Shown here: positions 8,031 to 16,530 of the stretch, one piece after another
How the letters are laid out: every line of letters begins with the position of its first letter
Numbering within the stretch: the first letter of the stretch is position 1
From: Collinsella tanakaei
GTDB taxonomy: Bacteria; Actinomycetota; Coriobacteriia; Coriobacteriales; Coriobacteriaceae
Direction: 5' to 3'
Assembly: GCF_030373545.1 (NCBI RefSeq)
Contig: NZ_JAUDCO010000010.1
Location: 1-50,331 of the forward strand
DNA: 50,331 nucleotides
Program-made: the position numbers and the translations under genes
Notes under the pieces: generated by a model
Database searches by the model: none
The model's input: the letters and a program-made list of their open reading frames with translations, nothing else
Told to the model about the DNA's origin: nothing

Positions 8031-9197
8031 TCACGCACACGTCGCGTGGCCCTGCCGCTTGGACACGAACGCCGCCAGTCGGCGGAGCGCCTCGTCGAGG
8101 TCCGCGTCCGACACGCAAAACGACAGGCGCACGTGCCCGGCCGCCCCGAAGCACGACCCCGGTACGAGTCCCACGCCCGCCTCGGCGATCGCGCGCTCGC
8201 AGAACTCCTCGTCGCCCATGCCTGTGGCCTCGATGTTGGGAAACGCATAGAACGCGCCCTGGGGACGGCGGGTGGGCAAACCCATGTCGTTGAGCGCCCC
8301 GACCACGCGATCCCGACGCGCCCGATAGGTCGCGAGCATGTCGGCGGGATCGCAGCCGAGCGCGACCTCGGCCGGCGCCATGCAAAACGCCACCGACGAC
8401 GAGGCGGCGGTCTGATGCGCCTTGGCGATCTGGGAGAGCAGCGGCTCGGAGGCCGCAAGCCACCCCATGCGCCAGCCCGTCATGGCCCACGGCTTGGAGA
8501 AGCTGTCGATCACCACCGTCCGGTCGCGCAGCTCGGGATGGCGCGCCGCGAATCGCTCGTAGCCCTCGTCGAACACCAGGCGGTTGTAGACGTCATCGCT
8601 GATCACGTACAGCCCGTACGCGGCGGCGACATCCGCCACCGCGTCGAGCGACGAAGCGTCGAGGATGCAGCCGGTAGGGTTGTTGGGCGAGTTGATCACG
8701 ATGGCCTTCGTGGCGGGCGTCACCAGCGCGCGCAGGGCCTCTCGGTCGATCTGGAAGCCGTTTGCCGCCGTATCGAGGCGCACCGGGCGCGCGTGGTTCA
8801 TGCGCGTGGCGGACTCGTAGGACACGAAGGCGGGCACCGGGATGATGACCTCGTCGCCGGGGTTCAGCAGCGCGAGCAGCGTCGACGAGATCGCCTCGGT
8901 GGCGCCGAGCGTCACCACGATCTCGTCCGCGGAATACGAAAGCCCCTGCCCCGCCATGTAGGTGGAGATGGCTCGACGCAGCGACGGCGTGCCCACGTTG
9001 GGCGCATAGTGGGTCTCACCCCGGTCGAGGGCGGCCTTCGCCTCGGCGCGGATCGCGTCGGGCGTATCGAACTCCGGCTCGCCGAGCGCAAGCGAGATGC
9101 AGCCCGGCGTGCGCGCGGCCAGCCCGCTGATGCGGCGGATGGCGGAGGGCTGCATGGCGACGATGGCCGAATTGATGGGACGGGGAGAAGCTGCCAT
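8031..9197 (-). CDS. Class I/II PLP-dependent aminotransferase
   Basis: A 388-residue fold-type I aminotransferase of the aspartate aminotransferase superfamily. Landmarks are LALGEPEFDTP (37-46), SPNNPTG (170-176), the PLP-contacting D201/D202 and Y204, the PLP lysine K235 in SFSKPWAMTGWRMGW, and the C-terminal carboxylate-binding arginine in HVRLSF. Length and motifs fit broad-specificity enzymes such as AspC/PatA-type. The substrate cannot be assigned. ATG at 9197 follows CGGAGG. It is a single gene, convergent with the zinc-ribbon gene and divergent from the next one. Confidence 0.9.
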   Translation of the reverse strand: MAASPRPINSAIVAMQPSAIRRISGLAARTPGCISLALGEPEFDTPDAIRAEAKAALDRGETHYAPNVGTPSLRRAISTYMAGQGLSYSADEIVVTLGATEAISSTLLALLNPGDEVIIPVPAFVSYESATRMNHARPVRLDTAANGFQIDREALRALVTPATKAIVINSPNNPTGCILDASSLDAVADVAAAYGLYVISDDVYNRLVFDEGYERFAARHPELRDRTVVIDSFSKPWAMTGWRMGWLAASEPLLSQIAKAHQTAASSSVAFCMAPAEVALGCDPADMLATYRARRDRVVGALNDMGLPTRRPQGAFYAFPNIEATGMGDEEFCERAIAEAGVGLVPGSCFGAAGHVRLSFCVSDADLDEALRRLAAFVSKRQGHATCA

Positions 9198-9342
9198 GGC
9201 GGACCTCCGGACGATGCGTAGCCGAATGCGTTGGCGTCCATTGTCTCATGACGGGAAGGCCCCGGGCGCGCATTCGGGCCCTTGGGGCGCGCTCGTTTCG
9301 GATCGGTTACGTGCGCGGGCGCGCCGCGGGCATCCGAGCGGC

Positions 9343-9348
9343 TACAAT
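9343..9348 (+). promoter_or_regulatory. Candidate -10 box for the following gene
   Basis: TACAAT lies about 70 bases upstream of the chosen TTG start at 9416. It argues against the earlier in-frame starts, which would lie upstream of transcription. No clear -35 is visible. Confidence 0.4.
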
Positions 9349-9415
9349 GGCCACAAACGATGGATGCCGGGGGTCTTACGACATCCGCATGGCAAGGCGA
9401 TTGGAGGCAAGAAGG

Positions 9416-10027
9416 TTGGACGGCACGCTGCGACATGTCGCGCTTGTCGACGCCGACGGCGACGACGGAGCGGCGCACCTGCTGCTCGAGGACTTCGCCG
9501 ACGCTCTGGTCGCCTACGCCCGCATGGGCGAATCCGAGCCCCCGGCCGTGACATGGATGGACGGCGCGGCGGAAGAGGCCGGGCTTCCCGATTGCGCGGT
9601 CATCGCCTCTCGCCTGCGGGAAGATACCTCCTCGACCTGGGCAATCGATGCGCTGCGAGCCCTCGGTACCCCCGACGGTCTGCCCGTGTACCTGCTGTGC
9701 TGCACCGATGAGTTCGATCCGGCCGACGCCCTGCCCGCCGTGACGGCCTGCGCCGACAAGCTCGAGGGACACGGTTTTACCTGCCGCGGCGGCGTCATCG
9801 CGGGCGGCGGCTCCCTGGTGCCGCGCACGGCGAAGAGCCCCCGCATGGGCACGCTGCGCCGATGGCGCTCGGAGGCCACGGACGCCCTGATCGCCGCCGT
9901 GCGCTTGCAATGCAGCGTGGACGAGGCGGCAGCGATGACACGCGACGAGACGCGCCGGCGCGCGTGCGGGTTCATCCTCGCCCGCTGCCCGATTCCCCGC
10001 TGGGCCTATCGCCTCTTTCGTCGCTGA
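9416..10027 (+). CDS. Unidentified protein, possibly flavodoxin/FMN-reductase fold
   Basis: A protein of about 203 residues that I do not recognise with certainty. I chose TTG at 9416 because GGAGG lies eight bases upstream and a TACAAT box at 9343 makes earlier starts unlikely. The middle reads LPVYLLCCTDEFDPADALPA and then GFTCRGGVIAGGGSLVP. That resembles the layout of flavodoxin-like NADPH-dependent FMN reductases, in which a strand and loop are followed by a Gly-rich segment, but the similarity is loose. The tail (RCPIPRWAYRLFRR) is basic. It is monocistronic, with no clear partner. A structure prediction would settle the fold. Confidence 0.6.
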   Translation: MDGTLRHVALVDADGDDGAAHLLLEDFADALVAYARMGESEPPAVTWMDGAAEEAGLPDCAVIASRLREDTSSTWAIDALRALGTPDGLPVYLLCCTDEFDPADALPAVTACADKLEGHGFTCRGGVIAGGGSLVPRTAKSPRMGTLRRWRSEATDALIAAVRLQCSVDEAAAMTRDETRRRACGFILARCPIPRWAYRLFRR

Positions 10028-10127
10028 TCTTCGCGGACAACCTATCCGCGCATCCATCCAGCATGTTTCCCGCTTCCCCTTGTGCTCCCTCTTGCTCCCG
10101 GTCCCTTTTGGGATGCCCCCATTGAAT

Positions 10128-10156
10128 CGAACATCTGTTTGTATCTATGGTATGAT
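10128..10156 (+). promoter_or_regulatory. LexA-like (SOS) box overlapping the promoter of the TerB-BrxD operon
   Basis: CGAACATCTGTTTG (10128-10141) matches the Gram-positive SOS consensus (CGAACATATGTTCG) at 12 of 14 positions, with intact GAAC-N4-GTT half-sites. The -10 box TATGAT is at 10151-10156, so the site covers the -35 region. The same distance (23 bases from box start to -10 start) occurs at the second SOS-like promoter at 18665, which strengthens both. Confidence 0.65.
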
Positions 10157-10198
10157 GAGAGGTCACCCGTTGGCGATATTCGGCAGGAAGGAGGACCC

Positions 10199-11914
10199 AT
10201 GGCGGACGTGCAGCGCATCATCGAGCAGATCCTGAACACGGAGCGGCTCCGGAACAGCTCGCATTTCTCGGACCGCGTGTACACGGACGAGCCGATTCTT
10301 ACAACCGGACGCCAGATGGCCTCCTACCTGCCGGATCGCTACCGCGAGATGCGCACCATCTCGCGCTGGCAGCCCGACGCGAACGGCGGGAGCGGGCGGT
10401 GGCTCACCGAGGCGGAGCTGTTCTGGCGCCAGGGCGTCTTCATGGAGGACTTCGAGGACGACTGCCCCTATCACGGTTCGTTCAAGTCGTTCTTCCCCAC
10501 CTACAACGCCATGAGCGACCGGCAGCTGCGCGGATACTTCACCTGGCGCGCGGCGGTGCGGCGCGGACGGATCGAGGAGACGTCGCTCTCCTTTGCGTAC
10601 GTGTACATCTACGAGCTGCTGTGCGGCATCGGCGTGACGAGTGCGTGCGAGGGCTTCGACCTGCTTCGCGGCTTTTGGGAGGCCTATCGCGCATACGCTC
10701 CCGAAATCGACCGCTACCTGCGGGTATGGATCCAGGATTACGTCGTGTACCACGGGCTCGATGTCGAGCTGATCGCCGACCAGAAAAGCGTCGCCTTCGA
10801 TCGCAGCCTCGTCGAGCTCTCCGCGCTTACCACCGAGGCGCTCGGCAGGTTGGCGCCGACGGGCGGCAAGGCCCGACGCGCGCTGCCCGAGACCCTGCTG
10901 CCTGTCGACGCCGCGTTTGAAAAGCGACTTCTTGGCGCCATCGACGCCCTGTCCACCTATCGCATCGCCGGCTCGAAGCTCTACAGAAGCGATCCTGAGG
11001 GCATGCGCCATGTCGCCTGCGCGGTCTACACCCAGCTCGCGGCGTATTACGCCGGCCATCGCAAGCACGGCATCATCGAGAGCCTGTTCGGGACGATGTC
11101 GGCGCTGCCCTACACCATGTTCGCCTCCGCGGTGTTCTTCGAGCCGGCGCGCCATCCCGACACCGTCTTCGAGCTCGACGAGATCCATCGCTTCACGTGC
11201 GCAAACGGGCTGTGGACCTGCGAGCGCGTGCACGGCAACCGGGGCCGCAGCGCCAAGATCGGCGAGGCGATGCACGCCGCGGACCGCAAGCTCCGTGAGG
11301 CGCTGGGGTTCGAGGCGCAGCTGAAAGACGAGAGCGTCCCCAAGTACCTGGAGCGCATCGTCGACCGCGAGGTCGAGGGCTGGCTGACATGGCGCCGGAC
11401 CCATGCGCCCCGCAAGATCGATATCGACCTGACAAAACTCTCCGGCATCCGCAACGCCGCCGCGCAGACCCGCGAGGCGCTCCTCGTCGACGAGGAGCGC
11501 GAGGAGAACGCGGCGGCGGTGATGGAAGATAGCTTCACAGCCGAGCTCGACACCGCACCCGAGCCTGCGCCCGCAATCGAGCTGAAGGCGGAACCGGCAG
11601 GCGATCCCACGGAGACGCACGAAACCGACGAGCCGTCCAAGGCGGAGCCCTCCGAAGCGCCGCGGGCAAGCAAGTCCGATGCGGCAGGGCCGCTGCCGGC
11701 TGCGCATGTGGCGTATCTCCGCGCGCTGCTGAGCGCCGACGGCCCGGCCGCGCGCGATGCGGTCGGGCTGGCCGGTATCTCCGAGGACATGCTGGTCGAC
11801 GCCATCAACGAGACGCTGTTCGACATCCTCGGCGACACAGCGATTGAATTCGGGCCCGACGGGGCGTGTATCGTCGAGGACTACCGGGAAGACATGGAGG
11901 AGCTGCTCGCATGA
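10199..11914 (+). CDS. TerB_N / TerB_C domain protein
   Basis: A 571-residue protein with the TerB N-terminal domain (roughly 50-215). Its signature is FWRQGVFMEDFEDDCPY, FFPTYNAMS..QLRGYFTWR and YVYIYELLCGIGV. The TerB C-terminal domain (about 495-571) contains LVDAINETLFDILGDTAIEF and VEDYREDM. Between them lie a long helical region and an acidic Glu/Ala/Pro-rich linker (about 440-500). Such proteins occur near DNA-processing and phage-restriction genes as well as tellurite-resistance genes. ATG at 10199 follows AAGGAGG. The stop overlaps the start of the BrxD-like ATPase (ATGA), so the two are translationally coupled, and a LexA-like box covers the promoter. Confidence 0.85.
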   Translation: MADVQRIIEQILNTERLRNSSHFSDRVYTDEPILTTGRQMASYLPDRYREMRTISRWQPDANGGSGRWLTEAELFWRQGVFMEDFEDDCPYHGSFKSFFPTYNAMSDRQLRGYFTWRAAVRRGRIEETSLSFAYVYIYELLCGIGVTSACEGFDLLRGFWEAYRAYAPEIDRYLRVWIQDYVVYHGLDVELIADQKSVAFDRSLVELSALTTEALGRLAPTGGKARRALPETLLPVDAAFEKRLLGAIDALSTYRIAGSKLYRSDPEGMRHVACAVYTQLAAYYAGHRKHGIIESLFGTMSALPYTMFASAVFFEPARHPDTVFELDEIHRFTCANGLWTCERVHGNRGRSAKIGEAMHAADRKLREALGFEAQLKDESVPKYLERIVDREVEGWLTWRRTHAPRKIDIDLTKLSGIRNAAAQTREALLVDEEREENAAAVMEDSFTAELDTAPEPAPAIELKAEPAGDPTETHETDEPSKAEPSEAPRASKSDAAGPLPAAHVAYLRALLSADGPAARDAVGLAGISEDMLVDAINETLFDILGDTAIEFGPDGACIVEDYREDMEELLA

Positions 11915-13215
11915 ACGACACCAACGCCGGCGTCCCGCGCGTGCCCAAGCGCGTTGCCGCCGTCATCCTGAACTCGCTCAAGGGCGGCGTGGTGCCGCGC
12001 ATCGGCCTGCCCTACATCACCGTGGGCCGCGAGGTCGAGATCCGCGCGCTGCTCACCGACCTGGATCTCATCGCCGACGGCGGCGCCTCGTTCCGTTTTT
12101 TGGTGGGCCGCTACGGCGCGGGCAAGAGCTTTCTGCTGCAGACCATCCGCACGCACGCCATGGGCGAGAACTTCGTGGTCGCCGACGCCGACCTGTCGCC
12201 GGAGCGCCGCCTGCAGGGCGGACAGGGGCAGGGCCTTGCCACCTATCGCGAGCTCATTCGCAACCTTTCGACCAAGACGCGCCCCGAGGGCGGGGCGCTG
12301 GGCCTCGTGCTCGACCGCTGGGTCGCCCGCCTGCAGGACGGCGAAGGCGGCGACGTCCTTGCGCGAGCGCGTGCAAGCGTCGCCAACCTCGAGGAGCTCG
12401 TGCACGGCTTCGATTTCTCACAGATGCTCATGCGCTATCTGCAGGCGAGCCTCGAAGGGGACGACGAGGTCAAATCGTGCGTCATGCGCTGGCTGCGCGG
12501 CGAGTACCGCACCAAGACCGAAGCGCGCGCCGACCTGGGGTGCTCCACGATCATCACCGACGACGACTGGTACGACTACATCAAGCTCATCGCGGCGTTC
12601 CTGACCAACGCCGGCTACCGCGGCCTGCTCGTGCTCATCGATGAGCTCGTCAACCTGTACAAGATTCCCAACGCCATCACCCGCCAGTACAACTACGAGA
12701 AGATTCTCACCATGTACAACGACACACTGCAGGGCAAGGCGCATCATCTGGGCATCATCATGGGCGGCACCCCGACCTCCATCGAGGACCGACGCCGCGG
12801 CGTGTTCTCCTACGAGGCGCTTCGCAGCCGGCTTACCCAGGGCCGCTTTGCCCGCGAGGACATGCGCGACATGCTGGCGCCCATCATCCGCCTGCACCCG
12901 CTCACCTACGAGGAGCTGCTCGTCCTCATCGAGAAGCTCGGGCAGATCCATGCGGGCTACTTCGGCTACGAGAACACCATCGCCGACGAGGACCTCGTGG
13001 CGTTTCTGAAGATCGAGTTCGGCCGTGTGGGAGCCGACACGCACCTCACCCCGCGCGAGGTGATCCGCGACTTCATCGAGCTGCTCGACATCGCCTACCA
13101 GAACCCCGATATCGACATATCGGCGCTCCTGCGCGACGAGGGCGCCGTGACGGGTGCGACCGGGACCTCTGCAAGCGACAACGGTGCCGCGCCGTTCGCA
13201 GAATTCACCATCTAG
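11911..13215 (+). CDS. BREX BrxD-type P-loop ATPase (DUF2791)
   Basis: A 434-residue ATPase. The N-terminus (LNSLKGGVVPRIGLPYITVGR) and the Walker A GRYGAGKS (66-73, K72) are hallmarks of the BrxC/BrxD ATP-binding family, as are DADLSPERRL and YRELIRNLSTKTRPEGGAL. LLVLIDELVNLYK (about 245-257) is the Walker B region, and GIIMGGTPTSIEDRRRG follows. In BREX type 2, BrxD accompanies an Lhr-like helicase; here a TerB protein precedes it and an Lhr/BrxH-like helicase lies 5.9 kb downstream. No PglX methylase or PglZ is present in the window. The overlapping ATGA start marks coupling with the TerB gene. A role in DNA repair or anti-phage defence is inferred. Confidence 0.88.
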   Translation: MNDTNAGVPRVPKRVAAVILNSLKGGVVPRIGLPYITVGREVEIRALLTDLDLIADGGASFRFLVGRYGAGKSFLLQTIRTHAMGENFVVADADLSPERRLQGGQGQGLATYRELIRNLSTKTRPEGGALGLVLDRWVARLQDGEGGDVLARARASVANLEELVHGFDFSQMLMRYLQASLEGDDEVKSCVMRWLRGEYRTKTEARADLGCSTIITDDDWYDYIKLIAAFLTNAGYRGLLVLIDELVNLYKIPNAITRQYNYEKILTMYNDTLQGKAHHLGIIMGGTPTSIEDRRRGVFSYEALRSRLTQGRFAREDMRDMLAPIIRLHPLTYEELLVLIEKLGQIHAGYFGYENTIADEDLVAFLKIEFGRVGADTHLTPREVIRDFIELLDIAYQNPDIDISALLRDEGAVTGATGTSASDNGAAPFAEFTI

Positions 13216-13260
13216 CCCAGAGCCGGGGCGTTCCGCCGCGCCCTTGATCCCCAAAGAGCG

Positions 13261-13384
13261 CGAAGTGAGTGCGTACATCCGGAAACGCTTTGTATACCGA
13301 TACGGTAGCAATTTGTGTACCAGCGATTTTACGCTATGGAGATACCTCTCTACTTGGGCAACCCGAAACGAAGCACTCACTTCG
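13261..13384. repeat. 124-bp element bounded by 12-bp inverted repeats
   Basis: CGAAGTGAGTGC (13261-13272) is repeated exactly in inverse orientation at 13373-13384. The 100 bases between are AT-richer than the surroundings and hold two related motifs, TTTGTATACC and TTTGTGTACC. It lies just after the BrxD-like gene. It could be a small non-autonomous element, a structured RNA or a recombination site; no open frame is convincing. Confidence 0.5.
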
Positions 13385-13420
13385 TGACCATAGGGCGAAT
13401 CGGAGGACCCCAGCGCACCC

Positions 13421-13459
13421 AAAAAGAGAAGCGGCCGCCTCCCGAAGGGAGACGGCCGC
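13421..13459 (-). terminator. Intrinsic terminator of the hydrogenase gene
   Basis: On the minus strand a 13-bp stem GCGGCCGTCTCCC / GGGAGGCGGCCGC (one U.G pair, TTC loop) is followed by TTCTCTTTTTG, 29 bases after the hydrogenase stop. Confidence 0.85.
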
Positions 13460-13487
13460 GCTCGCATCATATCGAAGCGGATGACCC

Positions 13488-15116
13488 TTACGCCTTGGTA
13501 TCAGGCGTCAGGGCCTCGTGGGCCTCGGCGACGGCGTCAGACTTGCCGTCCTCGGGGCGCTCGAGCTCGGGAATCCAGTCGATGTAGGCGTCGTCCGGCG
13601 CGTTCTTGTGCGGGGAGCGCTTGGCATAGGCCTTCACCATGGCAGCGGTCTTGGTGATGGACTGCAGCGTGCCGGCGCCGGCCACGCAGCCGCCCGGACA
13701 CGCCATGCCCTCGAGCAGGTAGCCGTCGTACTTGCCCTTGATGGCGTCCTTGAGCATCTTGCGGCAGTTGTCCAGGCCCTCGGCGTTGGCGATCTTGACG
13801 ATGCGCGACGGGTCATCACGATGGATGGCGTTGACCACGGCGTTGGCGACGCCACCGGCAACGGCGAAGTTGCGGCCGTCGGTGGAGGCGACCTCGAAGT
13901 CGCTCGAGCCCTCGCCGGCGAGCTTGGTGTAGTCGATATCCTTGGCCTCCATCATGCCCGCCATCTCCTCGAAGGTGAGCACGAAGTCGACCTCGGACTT
14001 GACGGACTTGCGCTGGGCCTCGAGCTTCTTGGCCGAGCAGGGTCCGACGAACACGATCTTGGCATCGGGATGCTGCTTGCGGATGAGGCGCGCGGTCAGC
14101 GTCATGGGCGTGAGCGCCATCGAGATGCAGTCAGCATGCTCGGGGAACTCCATCTTGGCCATGACCGACCACGCCGGGCAGCACGAGGTGCCCATGAACG
14201 GGATCTTCTCGGGGACCTCCTCGAGGAAGTCGCCGGCCTCCTGAACGGCGCACAGGTCGGCGCCGAGCGCGACCTCCTCCATGCCGGAGAAGCCGAGCTC
14301 CTTGAAGGCCTGACGCAGCTTGTCGACGTTGCCCTTGCCGCCGAACTGGCCGACGAAGGCGGGCGCGACCTCGGCGATGACCTCCTGGCCCTCGCGGATG
14401 GCGTGGATGACCTGGAAGATCTGGCTCTTGTCGGCAATGGCGCCGAACGGGCAGTTGACGAGGCACTGGCCGCAGGAGACGCACTTGTCGTAGTCGATCT
14501 TGGCGCGGCCCTGCTCATCGGAGCCGATGGCGTTCATGCCGCAGGCGGCGGCGCAGGGGCGCTCGTAGTGGTGGATGGCCGAATACGGGCACACGGTCGC
14601 GCAGCGGCCGCACTTGATGCACTTGGACTGGTCGATGTGGGCCTTGCCGTCCACGAACGAGATGGCGCCCTTGGGGCAGATCTCGCGGCAGGGGTGCGCC
14701 ATGCAGCCCTGGCAGGCGTCGCTCACGCGGTAGACGTTGTCCTCGCACGCGTTGCAGGCGAAGCTGATGACGTTGATCAGCGGCGGCTCGTAGTAGGTCT
14801 CGGGCTTGGCGGCCTCGGCCACGCCCTCGGAGAGCATGGCGGGCTTGTCAACGCCCTGCAGCGGCAGGCCCATCGCCAGGCGGATGCGCTCGCCCACGAC
14901 GGCGCGCTCGATGAAGACGCTCTCACGGTAGGTGGCCACGTCGCCCGGAATGATCTCGTAGGGCAGGTTGTCGACCCAGCTGTAGTCGTCGCTGTCAACG
15001 ATGCCGTCGCCGTCGACATCGACGCCGCCCTGATAGGCGATGCGTGCGACCTCTTTGAAGACGGTGCGCCGGATCTTGGTGAGGTTGGTGTCAACCCCGC
15101 GCATGGCGTTGCTCAT
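13488..15116 (-). CDS. [FeFe] hydrogenase, multi-ferredoxin-domain (group B-like)
   Basis: A 542-residue iron-only hydrogenase. After an N-terminal helical part come Cys-rich Fe-S segments (about 121-147) and two 4Fe-4S ferredoxin motifs (CIKCGRCATVC at 166-176, CVSCGQCLVNC at 212-222). The H-cluster domain carries TSCCPAW (310-316), PCSAKK (359-364) and EGMACPGGC (469-477). These supply the four cysteines of the active site. It evolves or oxidises H2 in fermentation, with ferredoxin as partner. Residues 33-44 (DVDGDGIVDSDD) look like a calcium-binding dockerin/EF-hand loop, unusual for this family. ATG at 15116 follows GAGAGGGG; it has its own promoter and terminator. Maturases are not in the window. 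Confidence 0.93.
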   Translation of the reverse strand: MSNAMRGVDTNLTKIRRTVFKEVARIAYQGGVDVDGDGIVDSDDYSWVDNLPYEIIPGDVATYRESVFIERAVVGERIRLAMGLPLQGVDKPAMLSEGVAEAAKPETYYEPPLINVISFACNACEDNVYRVSDACQGCMAHPCREICPKGAISFVDGKAHIDQSKCIKCGRCATVCPYSAIHHYERPCAAACGMNAIGSDEQGRAKIDYDKCVSCGQCLVNCPFGAIADKSQIFQVIHAIREGQEVIAEVAPAFVGQFGGKGNVDKLRQAFKELGFSGMEEVALGADLCAVQEAGDFLEEVPEKIPFMGTSCCPAWSVMAKMEFPEHADCISMALTPMTLTARLIRKQHPDAKIVFVGPCSAKKLEAQRKSVKSEVDFVLTFEEMAGMMEAKDIDYTKLAGEGSSDFEVASTDGRNFAVAGGVANAVVNAIHRDDPSRIVKIANAEGLDNCRKMLKDAIKGKYDGYLLEGMACPGGCVAGAGTLQSITKTAAMVKAYAKRSPHKNAPDDAYIDWIPELERPEDGKSDAVAEAHEALTPDTKA

Positions 15117-15156
15117 ATCGAATTCCCCTCTCGGAGGTTGTTACAGGCTTCACCAT

Positions 15157-15184
15157 TTTATAATCGCCGGCGCCGATTTGTCCG
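15157..15184 (-). promoter_or_regulatory. Hydrogenase promoter
   Basis: On the minus strand CGGACA (plus 15179-15184) and TATAAA (plus 15157-15162) stand 16 bases apart, 40 bases ahead of the hydrogenase ATG. Confidence 0.5.
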
Positions 15185-15257
15185 CACTTTGCTGTTTAGA
15201 AACTTGAATTGGTGCACAAGACAAACACTCACCTCCTGAAGATTTTGGCGTCATGCG

Positions 15258-15263
15258 TATAAT
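15258..15263 (+). promoter_or_regulatory. -10 box for the substrate-binding lipoprotein
   Basis: A perfect TATAAT, 113 bases ahead of the ATG at 15376, implies a leader of about 105 bases. The -35 region (around CCTGAA) is weak. I could not assign the leader to a known riboswitch. Confidence 0.45.
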
Positions 15264-15375
15264 CGAGGGCAGCGACCCGTCTGCCACCCGCCTGAGACTC
15301 AATTCGACACGCGCGACAGACGCCGTCAAACGTATATGCGCTCCGCGCGCCTGGTATTTGAAAGAAGGTTCGCTC

Positions 15376-16449
15376 ATGAAGCACCCGTTTATCTCCACCA
15401 CGCTGAACCGCCGCGCGTTCCTTGCGTCCGCCGGCCTGGGAGCGGCATCGCTCGGCGCCCTGCTCGCCGGATGCGGCTCCACGCCCGCCGAGAACGGCTC
15501 GGCCGCCGGCAGCGCCCCCGTCGAGACGGGCAGCGCCGAGACCTCCGAGGGCGTCGAGGTTCGCGTCGCCTCCCTCAAGGGCCCGACCTCCATCGGTCTC
15601 GTGACCTTCATGAACGAGGCCAAGAACCCGGACATGTTCAAGAACAGCTACGACTTCCAGATCATGACCGCCGCCGACGAGATCCTGCCGCTGGTCATCA
15701 AGGGCGATATCGACATCGCCCTCATCCCCGCCAACGCCGCATCGGTGCTGTATAACAAGACCGAGCAGGGTATCACCTGCCTGGACATCAACACGCTCGG
15801 CGTGCTGTCCGTCGTGACCGGCGACAGCTCCGTGGCGAGCTTCGAAGACCTCGCCGGCCGCACCGTCTACCTCACCGGCAAGGGCACGACGCCTGAGTAC
15901 ACCATGAACTTCCTGCTCGAGGCGGCCGGCATCGCCGATTCCATGACGCTTGAGTTCAAGAGCGAGGCCGCCGAGGTCGTGAGCGTCCTTGCTGCCGACG
16001 CCGCCGCCGTGGGCGTCCTGCCGCAGCCCTTCGTGACCGCCGCGCTCGTCAAGAACGAGGCGCTGTCCGCCCCGATCGATCTGACCGACGTCTGGACCCA
16101 GTACGCCGAGGAGGGCAGCCAGCTCGTCACCGGCGTCACCATCGTGCGCAACGAGTTTTTGGCCGAGCATCCCCAGGCCGTGTCCGAATTCGTGATCTCG
16201 CAGGCCGCTTCCGTGGACACCGTGAACGACGACCCCGCCACCGCCGCGCCGCTCGTCGTCGAGGCTGGCATCATCGACGCCGAGCCCGTGGCCGAGAAGG
16301 CCATTCCCGCCTGCCACCTGGTGTGCCTGACGGGCACCGAGATGCAGGAGGCGCTGTCCGGTTACCTCCAGGTGCTCTACGACGCTGACCCGACATCCGT
16401 CGGCGGCGCGCTTCCCGAGGACGAGTTCTACACGGCGTTCGAGGGCTAA
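15376..16449 (+). CDS. ABC transporter substrate-binding lipoprotein (NitT/TauT/ThiY-like)
   Basis: A 357-residue periplasmic-binding-type lipoprotein. The N-terminus has a twin-arginine motif (RRAFLASAG, RR at 12-13) and a lipobox LLAGC with C33, so it is probably exported folded and lipid-anchored. The mature part follows the NMT1/SsuA type II binding-protein pattern (LKGPTSIGLVTFMNEAKN; DIALIPANAASVLYNK; VYLTGKGTTPEY). Relatives bind nitrate, sulfonates, thiamine precursors or similar small molecules; the ligand is unknown. ATG at 15376 follows GAAGG. The partner permease-ATPase fusion starts 81 bases later, past a strong hairpin that may lower its expression relative to the binding protein. 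Confidence 0.88.
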   Translation: MKHPFISTTLNRRAFLASAGLGAASLGALLAGCGSTPAENGSAAGSAPVETGSAETSEGVEVRVASLKGPTSIGLVTFMNEAKNPDMFKNSYDFQIMTAADEILPLVIKGDIDIALIPANAASVLYNKTEQGITCLDINTLGVLSVVTGDSSVASFEDLAGRTVYLTGKGTTPEYTMNFLLEAAGIADSMTLEFKSEAAEVVSVLAADAAAVGVLPQPFVTAALVKNEALSAPIDLTDVWTQYAEEGSQLVTGVTIVRNEFLAEHPQAVSEFVISQAASVDTVNDDPATAAPLVVEAGIIDAEPVAEKAIPACHLVCLTGTEMQEALSGYLQVLYDADPTSVGGALPEDEFYTAFEG

Positions 16450-16462
16450 CAGCCGCGATTCG

Positions 16463-16500
16463 GGCGGGGTGCCTCGCGACGCGGGCGCCCCGCCTTTCTT
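16463..16500 (+). terminator. Hairpin between binding-protein and transporter genes
   Basis: GGCGGGGTGCC (16463-16473) pairs with GGCGCCCCGCC (16484-16494; one G.U pair) and is followed by TTTCTT. It is a terminator-like stem inside the operon, probably a partial terminator that gives more binding protein than membrane transporter. Confidence 0.6.
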
Positions 16501-16530
16501 GCTATTGATGCATACGACCACGGAAGGGCC

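Noticed and set aside
15264-15375. Possible TPP-type riboswitch (CTGAGA) in the leader of the binding-protein gene
   Set aside because: Only the short CTGAGA fits; the other conserved TPP elements are missing.
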